Shown here: piece after piece, positions 39,573 to 49,455 of the stretch
Position numbering within the stretch: the first letter of the stretch is position 1
Layout: each line of letters starts with the position of its first letter
From: Candidatus Sulfuritelmatomonas gaucii
GTDB lineage: Bacteria > Acidobacteriota > Terriglobia > Terriglobales > Acidobacteriaceae
Length of the DNA: 64,000 bases
Direction of reading: 5' to 3'
NCBI GenBank assembly: GCA_900290245.1
Contig: OKRB01000103.1
Location: forward strand, 17,756 to 81,755
The notes under the pieces: model-generated
What the model was told of the DNA's origin: nothing
Databases searched by the model: none
What the model saw: the letters and a program-made list of their open reading frames with translations, nothing else
Program-made: the position numbers and the translations under genes

Positions 39573-41759
39573 CTACAAGCATGGTTCGAAATCTTTCTGT
39601 CGTGCGTCGGCCACTGGAAACCGATAAATCCCAACGCTGATCGGCGCAACCGCGATCGTCCCGGGAGCTCCGCTTACCGGGATCTCCTTCACCTCCACCT
39701 GCGGCGGCTGATCAACGTGATTGGCGGCGTCGGGACTACTCCCCGTCATCTGCCACAAGGTCGATGGCCCTGTCAGTCGCGCGCCGGTTACGCTCAGATC
39801 AAACTTCTGTTCCGACTCCGTCGCATTCACCACCGCGATGGTCAGGTACTTACGATCTGGAGTCAGCGCGGCGAACATGTCCAGCGGATACGTCGGGCTG
39901 CCCGGGTGCGTTTTTGGCTGGTCCCCGGCGATGGGATACTTCGGCGCCGGCTGGGGCGAGTTTCCTGAAAGAGCGACCGGGATCGTGCCGAGGTGATCGC
40001 GGTACATCTTGAACAGGAGTCCGGTCGTGTTGTACTCGGCTTCGGTCCTGTTGTAATCGAGCGTCGAGACACCCATGGTGAATGCCGACATTTTGAGAAA
40101 ATCGGTGTAACGCAGCATTTCGTTGAAGACCATGCCATAGGCAAGGGCTAATTTTAGATTCACGGGCGTACCGCTGTAGGCGTACTCATCAATGGAAAGA
40201 AATATTTTCTTATCGAGCATTGCCGGAAAGCGCTTCTCGTATTCCTGCCACGCCTCAGCCTTCTCGCGCACCCGGTTGGATGGATAACGCGCCCACTCAA
40301 GCAGGCTCTGGTCGACATTCACATACCCGGCTTCGTTCGGCGCATCCGGCGCAAGGCTCTTTGCATGCTCGTAATCGAAGCGCTTGCCCGCCCGTGCGTA
40401 CCAATGTTCCGTAAGACCGTCGAAGCTCCCCCAACTATGCGCAAGCAGTCCACCGGTAAAGTCCGCCGGTGAACCGAATTGAGCCTGCGGGTCAGCCATA
40501 TGCAGGGCGCGTGCCTGACCTGTGACCGTCATTTCGTCGGGCATCGCTCCTGAAGCGAGTAGCGTGATCGATGGGTCGGCCCTGCGCATCGCCTTGGCAA
40601 ATTCATTCGTCTTGAGCGTGAAATACCGCAGATCGGTGCGGCCAATTTGCCATTCTCCGTAGGGTTCGTTGCCGATGTCCCAGAACTTTACGTGGTAGGC
40701 CTCGGGATGGCCATTGTGTGCCCGCATCGCTCCCAGTCTCGTGCTCAACGCGCCGTTCATGTACTCCACTTCTTCCGCCGCCGAATGCGCATCACCTAAA
40801 CCCGCGTTGACGGTGATGTACGGCTCGGTGCCGATCAGTTTGCAAAGAGTCATGAACTCGTCCATGCCTACATCGTTGGTCTGCATGGCATTCCACGCAT
40901 GGTCGAACATCGGCGGACGCTTGTCGATGTCGCCCACCGAGTCGTACCAACTCCAATCCGAAAGGAAATTGCCGCCCGGCAGCCGCCATATGCCCGAGTG
41001 CAGTCCTCGCAACAACGCGATGGTCTCTGGGCGAAAACCCTGCACGTTGTCAGCCGGCATCAGCGACACCGTGCCGATGTGAAAGTTCCCAGTCCCCGTT
41101 CCGGTGATTTCAAGATTTGCCGTGTCGGCATCGGCCTGCGACGTGAAACCGAGCGGGAACTTCTTGTACTCGTTCGTGAGCGCTCCAATCGAGATCGTTT
41201 GCCGATCGCGCTCGCCGTCGCCCCAGATAAGCGAAACCTTCACATGGCTTTCAGAGTTGCCACGAAGATAAATCCTGCCGGTATACTTCTTCCCCTTAAC
41301 CAGGGCAAGGCCCGTTTGCCGGATGCCGTGCTGCGCGGTGCCGTTCAGTTCAACGCGCGGGCTCTGGTCGCCCACAAACGGCTGATCTTTGTCCATCATC
41401 ACAACTTCGTCCGGACCCACTGGCCGCCATTTGCGAAGCTGCATACTGCGCAACGGACTGCCCGGCGGCGGCGGGGGGGTGTCGAGTTCTTTGGATGAGA
41501 TTGGGAAATAGAACTTCCGGTCGTCCAGCATCTCCGACCACAGGCTGCGATAGATGAGACTGCGAAGGTGTTCAATGAACATGCCGAACTGGTACTGCGA
41601 CACCGGTTCAAAAGTTTGCTGCGCATCGATGTTCACCATCAGCCGGTCCGGAACTGCCGGCGTGGACTGCTGAGCGGTGGCTGCAAGCGCGCACCCAAAA
41701 TAAAGAGCCGACGCGGCAAACAGTTTGGTCTTCATCCTCATCGAGTTCCTCCAGTTCAA
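39573..41759 (-). CDS. GH51-like alpha-L-arabinofuranosidase, secreted
   Basis: signal peptide; QYQFGMFIEHL, RLPGGNFLSDWSWYDSVG, KFWDIGNEPYG, LSIDEYAYSG. Confidence 0.85.
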   Translation of the reverse strand: MNWRNSMRMKTKLFAASALYFGCALAATAQQSTPAVPDRLMVNIDAQQTFEPVSQYQFGMFIEHLRSLIYRSLWSEMLDDRKFYFPISSKELDTPPPPPGSPLRSMQLRKWRPVGPDEVVMMDKDQPFVGDQSPRVELNGTAQHGIRQTGLALVKGKKYTGRIYLRGNSESHVKVSLIWGDGERDRQTISIGALTNEYKKFPLGFTSQADADTANLEITGTGTGNFHIGTVSLMPADNVQGFRPETIALLRGLHSGIWRLPGGNFLSDWSWYDSVGDIDKRPPMFDHAWNAMQTNDVGMDEFMTLCKLIGTEPYITVNAGLGDAHSAAEEVEYMNGALSTRLGAMRAHNGHPEAYHVKFWDIGNEPYGEWQIGRTDLRYFTLKTNEFAKAMRRADPSITLLASGAMPDEMTVTGQARALHMADPQAQFGSPADFTGGLLAHSWGSFDGLTEHWYARAGKRFDYEHAKSLAPDAPNEAGYVNVDQSLLEWARYPSNRVREKAEAWQEYEKRFPAMLDKKIFLSIDEYAYSGTPVNLKLALAYGMVFNEMLRYTDFLKMSAFTMGVSTLDYNRTEAEYNTTGLLFKMYRDHLGTIPVALSGNSPQPAPKYPIAGDQPKTHPGSPTYPLDMFAALTPDRKYLTIAVVNATESEQKFDLSVTGARLTGPSTLWQMTGSSPDAANHVDQPPQVEVKEIPVSGAPGTIAVAPISVGIYRFPVADARQKDFEPCL

Positions 41760-41936
41760 TATAATCGCGCCCGTTCGGACCGTTACATGCGCGACAAATC
41801 GCAGAACTTCGGATCCAGCTCGTCGCAGCGCAGTGTGAGTGGACGGAACCTTCTAGATCTTAGCGCTGACGGGCGCAACCTAGAACATCGTGAAAACAAG
41901 GCTCGGCATTCCGTCAGATTGCCGCTGCTGGACGGG

Positions 41937-42129
41937 ATGCGGCAGCGAGGGGACATCCTCAGCGGCGGAAGCTATTTGTCGTCGAACGATCTGCGCGGGC
42001 ATTTCGGAATCGGCGACGCTACCGAAGCCGGCACGACGGAGATTCACTGGCCGAGCGGCAAAAAGGAAACGGTACGTCTGCCTGCGGTAGACCGTATTTA
42101 CACCATCGAGGAAGGGCAAGGCATTATTG
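41937..42129 (+). pseudogene. C-terminal remnant of an ASPIC/UnbV (CRTAC1-like) protein
   Basis: MRQRGDILSGGSYLSSNDLRGHFGIGDATEAGTTEIHWPSGKKETVRLPAVDRIYTIEEGQGI with no upstream FG-GAP portion. Confidence 0.7.
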
Positions 42130-42263
42130 GTGCTTTGTGCGGTCCCAAGCCGTGCGAAACGGGCGCCAAACCTGCATTAGAACACCACTCTGGACCCCAT
42201 GACGGGAAAACGGACCAGGAAAACACGGGTTTGGCCAGTTTGATCAATCAGATGCGAAGCTGC

Positions 42264-42397
42264 GGCGGCGCTGCACCCGCCGTTTGGCAAAAACAGCCCA
42301 ACAGCGGGTATGGCTGCCCTCCTGCGGTATGGGCGGCGCTGCCCCCGCCGTTTGGCAAAAACAGCCCAACAGCGGGTATGGCTGCCCTCCTGCGGTA
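42264..42397. repeat. 68-bp tandem duplication
   Basis: two near-identical copies of GGCGGCGCTGC(A/C)CCCGCCGTTTGGCAAAAACAGCCCAACAGCGGGTATGGCTGCCCTCCTGCGGTA..; period 68. Confidence 0.95.
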
Positions 42398-42583
42398 ATC
42401 GCTTACTTTCGATCTTTCATAGCCCGGAGGCCGCTTTCGAAGGGAAGATTGCTTGATGGATAAACGGATTTACTTCAGGAATAATCTTCAAGATTTGAAA
42501 TCAAATTTCTATTGACAGCCCGAGGTCGTGGGTCCATTATTGTTGGCACTGAAGAAAACGTATGCTCGCAGCAGGATTGACCA

Positions 42584-42642
42584 CGTGTCGCAAGAGGACC
42601 GAAGGGGACCGCATGGTCTTTTTCGGAATTCTTTGCGACACG
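42584..42642 (+). other. candidate structured RNA / long hairpin
   Basis: CGTGTCGCAA..TTGCGACACG outer stem and CCGAAGGGGACC-GCAT-GGTCTTTTTCGG inner stem (3 G:U pairs on + strand). Confidence 0.5.
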
Positions 42643-43152
42643 AAGCGCTTGGTAATCCTGGCGCTAAATCCCGCTGACGGGCGCTCGTCGCTATTCATGT
42701 CGAACGGGGCCTATCAATGCCCCGAGTCCGGGCTTCTTCAGTGAACGATGTCGGGACTTGGCGCCATGCGCGCGTGCATTTCTTGAAATCAAGAAACGTT
42801 GTTCGCTTCTGATTTGCAGTTCGGAAGATTCGAGGGCTATTTAGAACGCCCGCGATTCTCCCGCGAGGCACGTTGACTGCGATTCGTGGTGAACAAAAAC
42901 GGAATGCCAGGAGGCAGGCAACTGCTCTCGAATGGAGAGCGGGCTTGAATTCCTCAGGAAAGTTTTGTCCCGGCTCAAGGGAGACACTCAACGGACTCGC
43001 CGTACCAGAGATTGCCAAGAGCAACGCAAGAAGTCGGGTAGGGCGAGCCAAGAAACCAACTTCTCAGGAGATAGACCATGACACAAACCGTTACCAAGTC
43101 AAGGAGACGTTTGACGGATAGATCTAAGAAGGGACTGGGAGTGCTATGGATA

Positions 43153-43228
43153 GCACTCGCCATGATGATCGTGGCTCTCACACCGCGTGTGCACTCGCCA
43201 TGATGATCGTGGCTCTCACACCGCGTGT
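43153..43228. repeat. 38-bp exact tandem duplication in the receptor signal peptide
   Basis: GCACTCGCCATGATGATCGTGGCTCTCACACCGCGTGT x2. Confidence 0.97.
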
Positions 43229-44537
43229 GTGGGGGCAAGACAACGCAACGATCGCCGGGAATGTCGCAGACTCGAGCGGAGCGATGGTCCCCAATGCGGC
43301 GATCGATCTGACCAACAATGCGACCGGGCAGATAAGAGAGACGACGTCAAACACTGTGGGCGCCTTTCGCGTCGCTAATGTCGGCATTGGCACCTACACC
43401 CTCACAGCCACCGCCTCGGGCTTTGAGAAGTTCACAAGAACCGGCATCGTTGTGAACGTCGCTCAGTCACTGGAGGAAAACATCACCCTCTCAGTCGGCA
43501 GCCAGGCGCAGACCGTGACCGTGCAGGCCGATGCGTTACAGGTGCAGACAGAGACCAGCGAAGTGAGCACACTGATCAGCGGCCAGCAGGTCGAGCGCCT
43601 GGCGACCAACGGACGCAACATCGTGCAGCTCGCTGCTCTGGGCATGGGCGTGTCGAATAGCCTCGCTTCCTTTGGCGGCATCAATGCTCTTACGTCTTCA
43701 AGCAACATCACCTTCAACGGCACCAGATCAACGCACAACGTCTACCTGCTCGATGGCACCGAGCTGAACGATCGCGGCTGCGGCGGCTGCTACATGGTTC
43801 TGCCGTCACAGGACTCGATCGCCGAGTTCCAGACGCTCCAGAGCAACTACAGCCCCGATTACGGCATCGGCTCCGGCGGAACGATCACCATGGTGATCAA
43901 GTCGGGCGGTCGCCAGTATCACGGCGAGGTGTACGAATACAACCGCAACACGGCCTACAACGCCAACGACTACTTCAACAAGCAGGCGGGCAGAACCAGG
44001 CCGGAATTCATGTTGAATGAACCGGGCGGCAACATCGGCGGCCCGCTCTACATTCCGCATGTCTACAACGAAGGCAAGACCCGCACATTCTTCTTCTGGA
44101 ATGAAGAATGGCGCAGGCTCATCCAGGGTGCTACGCCCTCCCTGTACAGCACGGTCATGGCGAACGACTTCCCGACTGCAGGCCAGGACCTCAACTACAC
44201 ACCCTACGTGGCGAATGCTGTGATTCCGAAAGTACCCAACCTGCCCAGCAATGCAACCTATACAGCTATGGAAACCGGCCTGGGGTTGACACCGGGACAG
44301 CCATTCCCTCTCAACGCCAACGGCACCTACAGAATTCCCAGGCAGATGATGGATCCCAACACAGTGGCGGAAGCGAACTCGGGTGCATTCCCGAAGCCGA
44401 ACCTCGCCAACGGCTACCAGTTCACGGCTTCGCCGGCGCAACCAAACTTCGTCCGCGAGGACGCGGTACGCATCGATCATGCCATCAACAGCAAGATGCA
44501 GTTGATGGGACACTACGTGCATGACGCAGTGCAGCCG

Positions 44538-44599
44538 ACGTTCTTCCCGCCGTTGTGGCAGGGCAGCTACGTTCTTCCCGCCGTTGTGGCAGGGCAGCT
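44538..44599. repeat. 31-bp exact tandem duplication inside the receptor gene
   Basis: ACGTTCTTCCCGCCGTTGTGGCAGGGCAGCT x2. Confidence 0.97.
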
Positions 44600-46875
44600 A
44601 CCCGACAGTCGGAACGCAGATGTTGAACCCGTCCTATACTGCGGCGATTAAGCTCACGCAGACCTACTCGGCGAACCTGCTCAACGAAACCGCACTCCTT
44701 TATAGCGGCAACAAGATCTTCCTGACACCGATTCCGGCAGCGGGTGTCAAGATCAAGATCCCCAGCGGGTGGAGCGCATCCAGCTTCTTCCCGATTGCCG
44801 ACAGCGCGGGTGACCTGATGCCTGCGATCACCTTCTCGGGCAAGCCGTTCGGCGCAACATGGAGCGGATCTTACTTCCCATGGAAGAACGGCTACGAAGG
44901 ATTTGAATACAGAGACGATCTTTCCTGGACGAAGGGCCGTCACCAGTTCAAATTCGGCGCAGGCGTGCTCCACGATTACAAGAACCAGCAGTTGCAGGCA
45001 AACACCGAGGGAACGGCGAACTTCAGTTCGAGCAACACCAACTACTCGGGCGATGCCTACATCGATTTCATACTGGGTCTTGCCAGCCAACAGCTTCACC
45101 CAGTTGCAATATCTGTCTGACAAACACTGGGTCAACAACAACTACAACGGTTACATCAACGACAACTGGCACATCTCGCAGCGGCTCATTCTTAACCTTG
45201 GAGTACGTTATGACGGCATGCCGCATGCCTTTGAGCGGTACGACCAGTTCGCCAACTTCGTGCCCGCGTTTTACAACACTTCGCTGGGCAATCCTGTCAC
45301 AGCTGCCGGAACGCTCGATCCAACCAAGCTGACCACGTTCAGCTGCTCGACGACGCGCTGCCAGACCAACGGAGAACAGTTCTACATGAACGGCCTTGCG
45401 GAAGCAGGCGTCAACGGCTTCCCGCGCGGCAACGTGACCAACCGGTACTTCACCTGGCAGCCGCGCATCGGGTTCACGTACGACGTCTCGGGGAACGGCA
45501 GGACGGTACTCCGGGGCGGCGTGGGCATGTTCTATGAGCGCGTTCAGGGTAACGATGTTTATAACGCTGCTTTGAACCCGCCATTTGCCTATCAACCTTC
45601 GGCAAACAACGTGATGTTCTCGAATCCGTTTACCAGCGCGTTGACGGGTGCGACCACCTCGCAGAGCTTCCCGTCGGGCATGACCACCATCAAGTACAAC
45701 TATCCGCCTCCAGGAACGGCAGATTACAGCTTGGGTATCCAGCATCAGCTGATGCCGTCGGTCATCGCCGTGGTTCAGTACGTCGGCTCTACGGGCTGGG
45801 ATCAGAACGACGACCGGCCGATCAACGCCCTGCCATTGAGCGATTTGACCGATCGCCAAAAGGTTGCCGGGGGCACGGGCGCAAACCCCTACCGTACTTT
45901 CCCCGGATACGCCGGCATCACCCAGGAGGAAAACGAAACCAACTTCAACTACAACTCGCTGCAGGCCGGACTCCGCATGGAAAACAAGCATGGACTGACC
46001 ACGCAGCTTTCTTACACATGGTCCCACAACATCGACATCGGCCAGAACGACCTGGCCGGGCTGACTGCTCCGTGGAACGCGAAGTACGACAAAGGCAGCG
46101 ATGCCGGTTATGACCGCCGACATATCTTCAATGCGAGCTACGTTTACGATCTGCCGTTCTTCCAGAAATCGTCGAACCTGGCAGCGCGTGAAATCATTGG
46201 TGGCTGGTCGGTCTCCGGGATCACCACGCTGGAGACGGGGACCCCGATCTCGATCGGCCTGTCCGGTGTCGATACTGTGGGTCTCGGCAGTGGCGGCAAT
46301 CGTCCCGACCTGGTTTCGCCGGTGGTCTATCTGAATCCGAAGGCGTCAATCGGCGGATATGGCCACTATTTCTCGAAGGCCTCCTTTGCCACACCGGCAA
46401 CAGCCTGGAGCGGCCTCAGCACAACCAACGGATACGGCACGGCCAGAAAAGACACGGTTCATCTTCCGCCGTGGGACCTCTGGAACCTCTCGCTGTTCAA
46501 AACCATTCCGCTTACCCCGGGTGAAGGCACGAAGCTTGAACTTCGGTTTGAGTCTTTCAATACCTTCAACCACACCATCTTCACAGGCTTAGATACAAGT
46601 AGCGGCGACGGAAACTTCGGTTCCGTAACCGGCGACTTCGCACAGCGCGTGCTGGAGCTGGGCGGAAAGATTACCTTCTGAACCGGAACGCTTCATAACC
46701 CGGGCGCGGCATGGCAAACCATGTCGCGCCCTTTTTCTGCGCATTTTCGGCTTGAAACGATTTGCATGGCGCCTGCAACTTCACTTGCAGATACTGATTG
46801 CGATGGCTCACCATGACAAGGGCGAGCAGGGTCGCGTGCGTCGCACGCGAAGTAGCGCGCTCCGCCTGGGTCATA

Positions 46876-47289
46876 TCAATGGCCTGCGACCCGGACCGGC
46901 TCCGCGTCACGCGGCAGGCTGCGTAGAAAAGCAATGATTTGCCATCGTTCCGGCTCAGGCAGCGTACTCCACGAGGGCATGCCTTTCGCTAGGCTGCCGT
47001 TGCGCAGCAGCCACGCCAATTCACCGTCCGTCGCTCGGGCTACGCGTTCGCTGCGCAGATCAGGATGCCCGTGCCTCCCGTGCGCATCGCTGCCGTGACA
47101 CTGGGCGCAGTGTTCGGAAAACAGAAACTTGCCCGCGGCGATAGCTTGCGGCTGATTATCGTAGGGATCGACGAGGTGCCGTTCTATTGCGGGGACCCTT
47201 TGTAGCCATGAGCCGTCGGCGGCCAAAACTGCAGCGGCAGAAGCCAGAAGCAGGGCAAGCACGAAACACACATTCTCTGGCTTTTTCAT
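46876..47289 (-). CDS. c-type cytochrome (mono-heme)
   Basis: signal peptide; FSEHCAQCHGSDAHGRHGHPDL; distal Met in AKGMPSW. Confidence 0.85.
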   Translation of the reverse strand: MKKPENVCFVLALLLASAAAVLAADGSWLQRVPAIERHLVDPYDNQPQAIAAGKFLFSEHCAQCHGSDAHGRHGHPDLRSERVARATDGELAWLLRNGSLAKGMPSWSTLPEPERWQIIAFLRSLPRDAEPVRVAGH

Positions 47290-48266
47290 CGCGCCTTCTT
47301 GCTGCGGAATAGGTCGCGGAATTGCTGAACCTCATAAGAGGCCGTGACGCGCCACAGAATGCCTGCGCTGTTGCTGCTCAGCCCGAATTGCGGTGAGAAG
47401 CCGAGAGTCGGCCCGTGTGGCAGGTTGAAGAACATCGTTGGTCCGGCGCAGTGCGATGTATGGTGCAGACCGAAGTCATGTACCGTCGCCAGCCCGCCAT
47501 ATAGTTCGGCGCCGGCACTGAAGTTCTGCCTGCAGAAGGTGCACTCGCGACTGCCTCCGGTGAACGCCAACGGCCGGCTTGCACCGAGCGCATAGCCGAA
47601 CTCCCACGCGCCGCCCATCATGTTCTTTTCCATGATCCAGTTTTCCGAAACGTCCCAGCCTTTCGGCTCGCTTGAAAGAATCAGTTTTCCCTCTATCGTC
47701 CGCGAAATGTCGCCGCGGCTGTCGGCATTCCGTTCTTGAAAATCAGCAATGCTGTCGTGTCCGGTCACTTCGAGAACACTCTTGTCCGCTCCATTCACGT
47801 CTTCATACTCCAGGTAAAGAACGGGGTTGATCCAACGCTCGGTCGGCAGCACGCGAAAGCGGTTCTCCCAGCGAAACCCGGTGAAGATGGCCGAATCCTT
47901 CGCCGTCGCTTGGCCTTGCAGGTAGAGCTCGGTCGTCCACCATGCTTTGGCGCCGTACTCCAGTTCCAGGGTTGAGTTGTAGAACGCGTTTGAATCTTTC
48001 GGAGACCCGGTCAGGCCTCTCTGCGCGATTTCGAGGTTGCCCGGCTCTTCCAGTACCTGTGAGTAAGTCACGAAATAGGGTGGTTCCTGCGCGCGGGCGG
48101 CGGTGCTTGCGGCAGTGGGAGGAAGAAGAGCGGAAAACAGAGGCAGCGCCGAACTGAGAAGGGCAGTCCTGTGCCAGGAATGATTGCGAGAATTAGAAAA
48201 GCGATGAGGCAGGGAGTGCAGCGTTCCCAGCGGCGCAGCAATACGAAAAGCAGGTGCGGTGAACAA
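47286..48266 (-). CDS. outer-membrane-like hypothetical protein
   Basis: signal-like N-terminus, barrel-like strands (LELEYGAKAWWTTELYLQGQ); 4-nt overlap with cytochrome gene. Confidence 0.6.
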   Translation of the reverse strand: MFTAPAFRIAAPLGTLHSLPHRFSNSRNHSWHRTALLSSALPLFSALLPPTAASTAARAQEPPYFVTYSQVLEEPGNLEIAQRGLTGSPKDSNAFYNSTLELEYGAKAWWTTELYLQGQATAKDSAIFTGFRWENRFRVLPTERWINPVLYLEYEDVNGADKSVLEVTGHDSIADFQERNADSRGDISRTIEGKLILSSEPKGWDVSENWIMEKNMMGGAWEFGYALGASRPLAFTGGSRECTFCRQNFSAGAELYGGLATVHDFGLHHTSHCAGPTMFFNLPHGPTLGFSPQFGLSSNSAGILWRVTASYEVQQFRDLFRSKKAR

Positions 48267-48660
48267 GCCATCAATCTCCTCTCAGGGATGGAATGGTGGC
48301 CGACGTTTCCGCTAGGCTAGGAAAGCCGTCAGCTCACTAGTTGCCGGTTGTGCGGCCCTGATGATGCTTCGCCAAAAGACCTTCACCAGGGCCGCCGCTT
48401 GTTTGCCTACCCGCCCCTGCACGAGCGGCGAGAGCAGCGGGAATTCCGGGCAGTAATCCTAGCCCAAAATAGAGAAACACTAATTACGACCAATTTGGTC
48501 CTATATCACATTAGCAGAGCGCCCAAGCCTCCGCAATCATGTCGATTCCACGTTGTGAACCGGCTTCTCCGCTGCGCCATCCCGGTCCAAGCCCGAAAAT
48601 CGTGGCGGTGCAATAATGGAGCCAACGCCACCAGAGATGTGAAAGTGTGGCGCGAGTCAG

Positions 48661-49302
48661 ATGAATCTGCCTAACTCCATCACGATGACGCGGATCATCA
48701 TGATCCCGCTCTTTTTGTGGATACTCTCATCCCACTTTCCCGGGCGGGGGCTGAGCGGCGAGCAGGAGATTCTGGCTTCGATCCTCTTCGTGTTGGCGTC
48801 GATTACCGACGGCCTTGATGGATACCTGGCGCGTAAGCGCGGGCAGATCACGACCATCGGCATGTTGCTCGATCCGCTGGCCGACAAGATTATGGTCACG
48901 GCCGCGTTCATCGCCCTCGTTGCCTACAATCCCGAAGTCGTGAAGGTGTGGATCGTGGTCGTGATCATCGGCCGCGAATTCCTTATCTCCGGGCTGCGCT
49001 CGATCGCATCTTCGGAAGGGTTCACCATCACCGCAAGCGAGCTTGGCAAGCTGAAGACCGTAGTACAGATCGTTTCGGTGGTCTCCGCCATCCTTGCACA
49101 CCGCTGGGATCAGTGGGTGATCGGCGTGGTGGTGATTCCGGTCAAGTGGTACGCGATCGCCGCAATTTACTTTACCGTGGTGGTTTCCACGATTTCCGCG
49201 ATTGATTATTTCATCGGCTTCTGGAAACAAATCGATCACGCGTCCGAGGACCGGCGCAAAGCCGCAGTGCTTTCGCGCGGCAAGAGCGTCCGAATCTCGT
49301 AG
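48661..49302 (+). CDS. pgsA: CDP-diacylglycerol--glycerol-3-phosphate 3-phosphatidyltransferase
   Basis: NLPNSITMTRIIMIPLFL; CDP-alcohol phosphotransferase signature DGLDGYLARKRGQITTIGMLLDPLAD. Confidence 0.95.
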   Translation: MNLPNSITMTRIIMIPLFLWILSSHFPGRGLSGEQEILASILFVLASITDGLDGYLARKRGQITTIGMLLDPLADKIMVTAAFIALVAYNPEVVKVWIVVVIIGREFLISGLRSIASSEGFTITASELGKLKTVVQIVSVVSAILAHRWDQWVIGVVVIPVKWYAIAAIYFTVVVSTISAIDYFIGFWKQIDHASEDRRKAAVLSRGKSVRIS

Positions 49303-49321
49303 AAGCAGGGAATAGCCAATT

Positions 49322-49451
49322 GGGAGTAGCCAGTAGGAGAAGCTCTCGGCTGTGCGAAGCCCCCAACGGTTCCTCAATGTCCAAATAAGATCTGAAATCT
49401 GAGGTGTGACTCTCCGTCAAAGGGTCTTTCTATTCCCTACTGGCTACTCCC
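49322..49451. repeat. 16-bp perfect inverted repeat between convergent pgsA and tolC-like genes
   Basis: GGGAGTAGCCAGTAGG (49322-49337) / CCTACTGGCTACTCCC (49436-49451). Confidence 0.85.
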
Positions 49452-49455
49452 TGTC

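Larger units (their letters stand above)
43078..46681 (+). pseudogene. TonB-dependent receptor (Oar-like) disrupted by three frameshifting tandem duplications
   Basis: MTQTVTKSRRRLTDRSKKGLGVLWIALAMMIVALTPRV|WGQDNATIAGNVADSSGAMVPNA.. continues in frames 0, 1 and 2 (ORFs 43146-44651, 44521-45120, 44903-46681); joins lie at exact duplications. Confidence 0.88.

Noticed and set aside
42264-42397. 68-bp repeat considered as a CRISPR-like array
   Set aside because: Head-to-tail duplication with no unique spacers and only two copies; no cas genes.
45068-46123. 351-aa minus-strand ORF over the TonB receptor
   Set aside because: Antisense of recognisable receptor sequence; biased composition, no domain.
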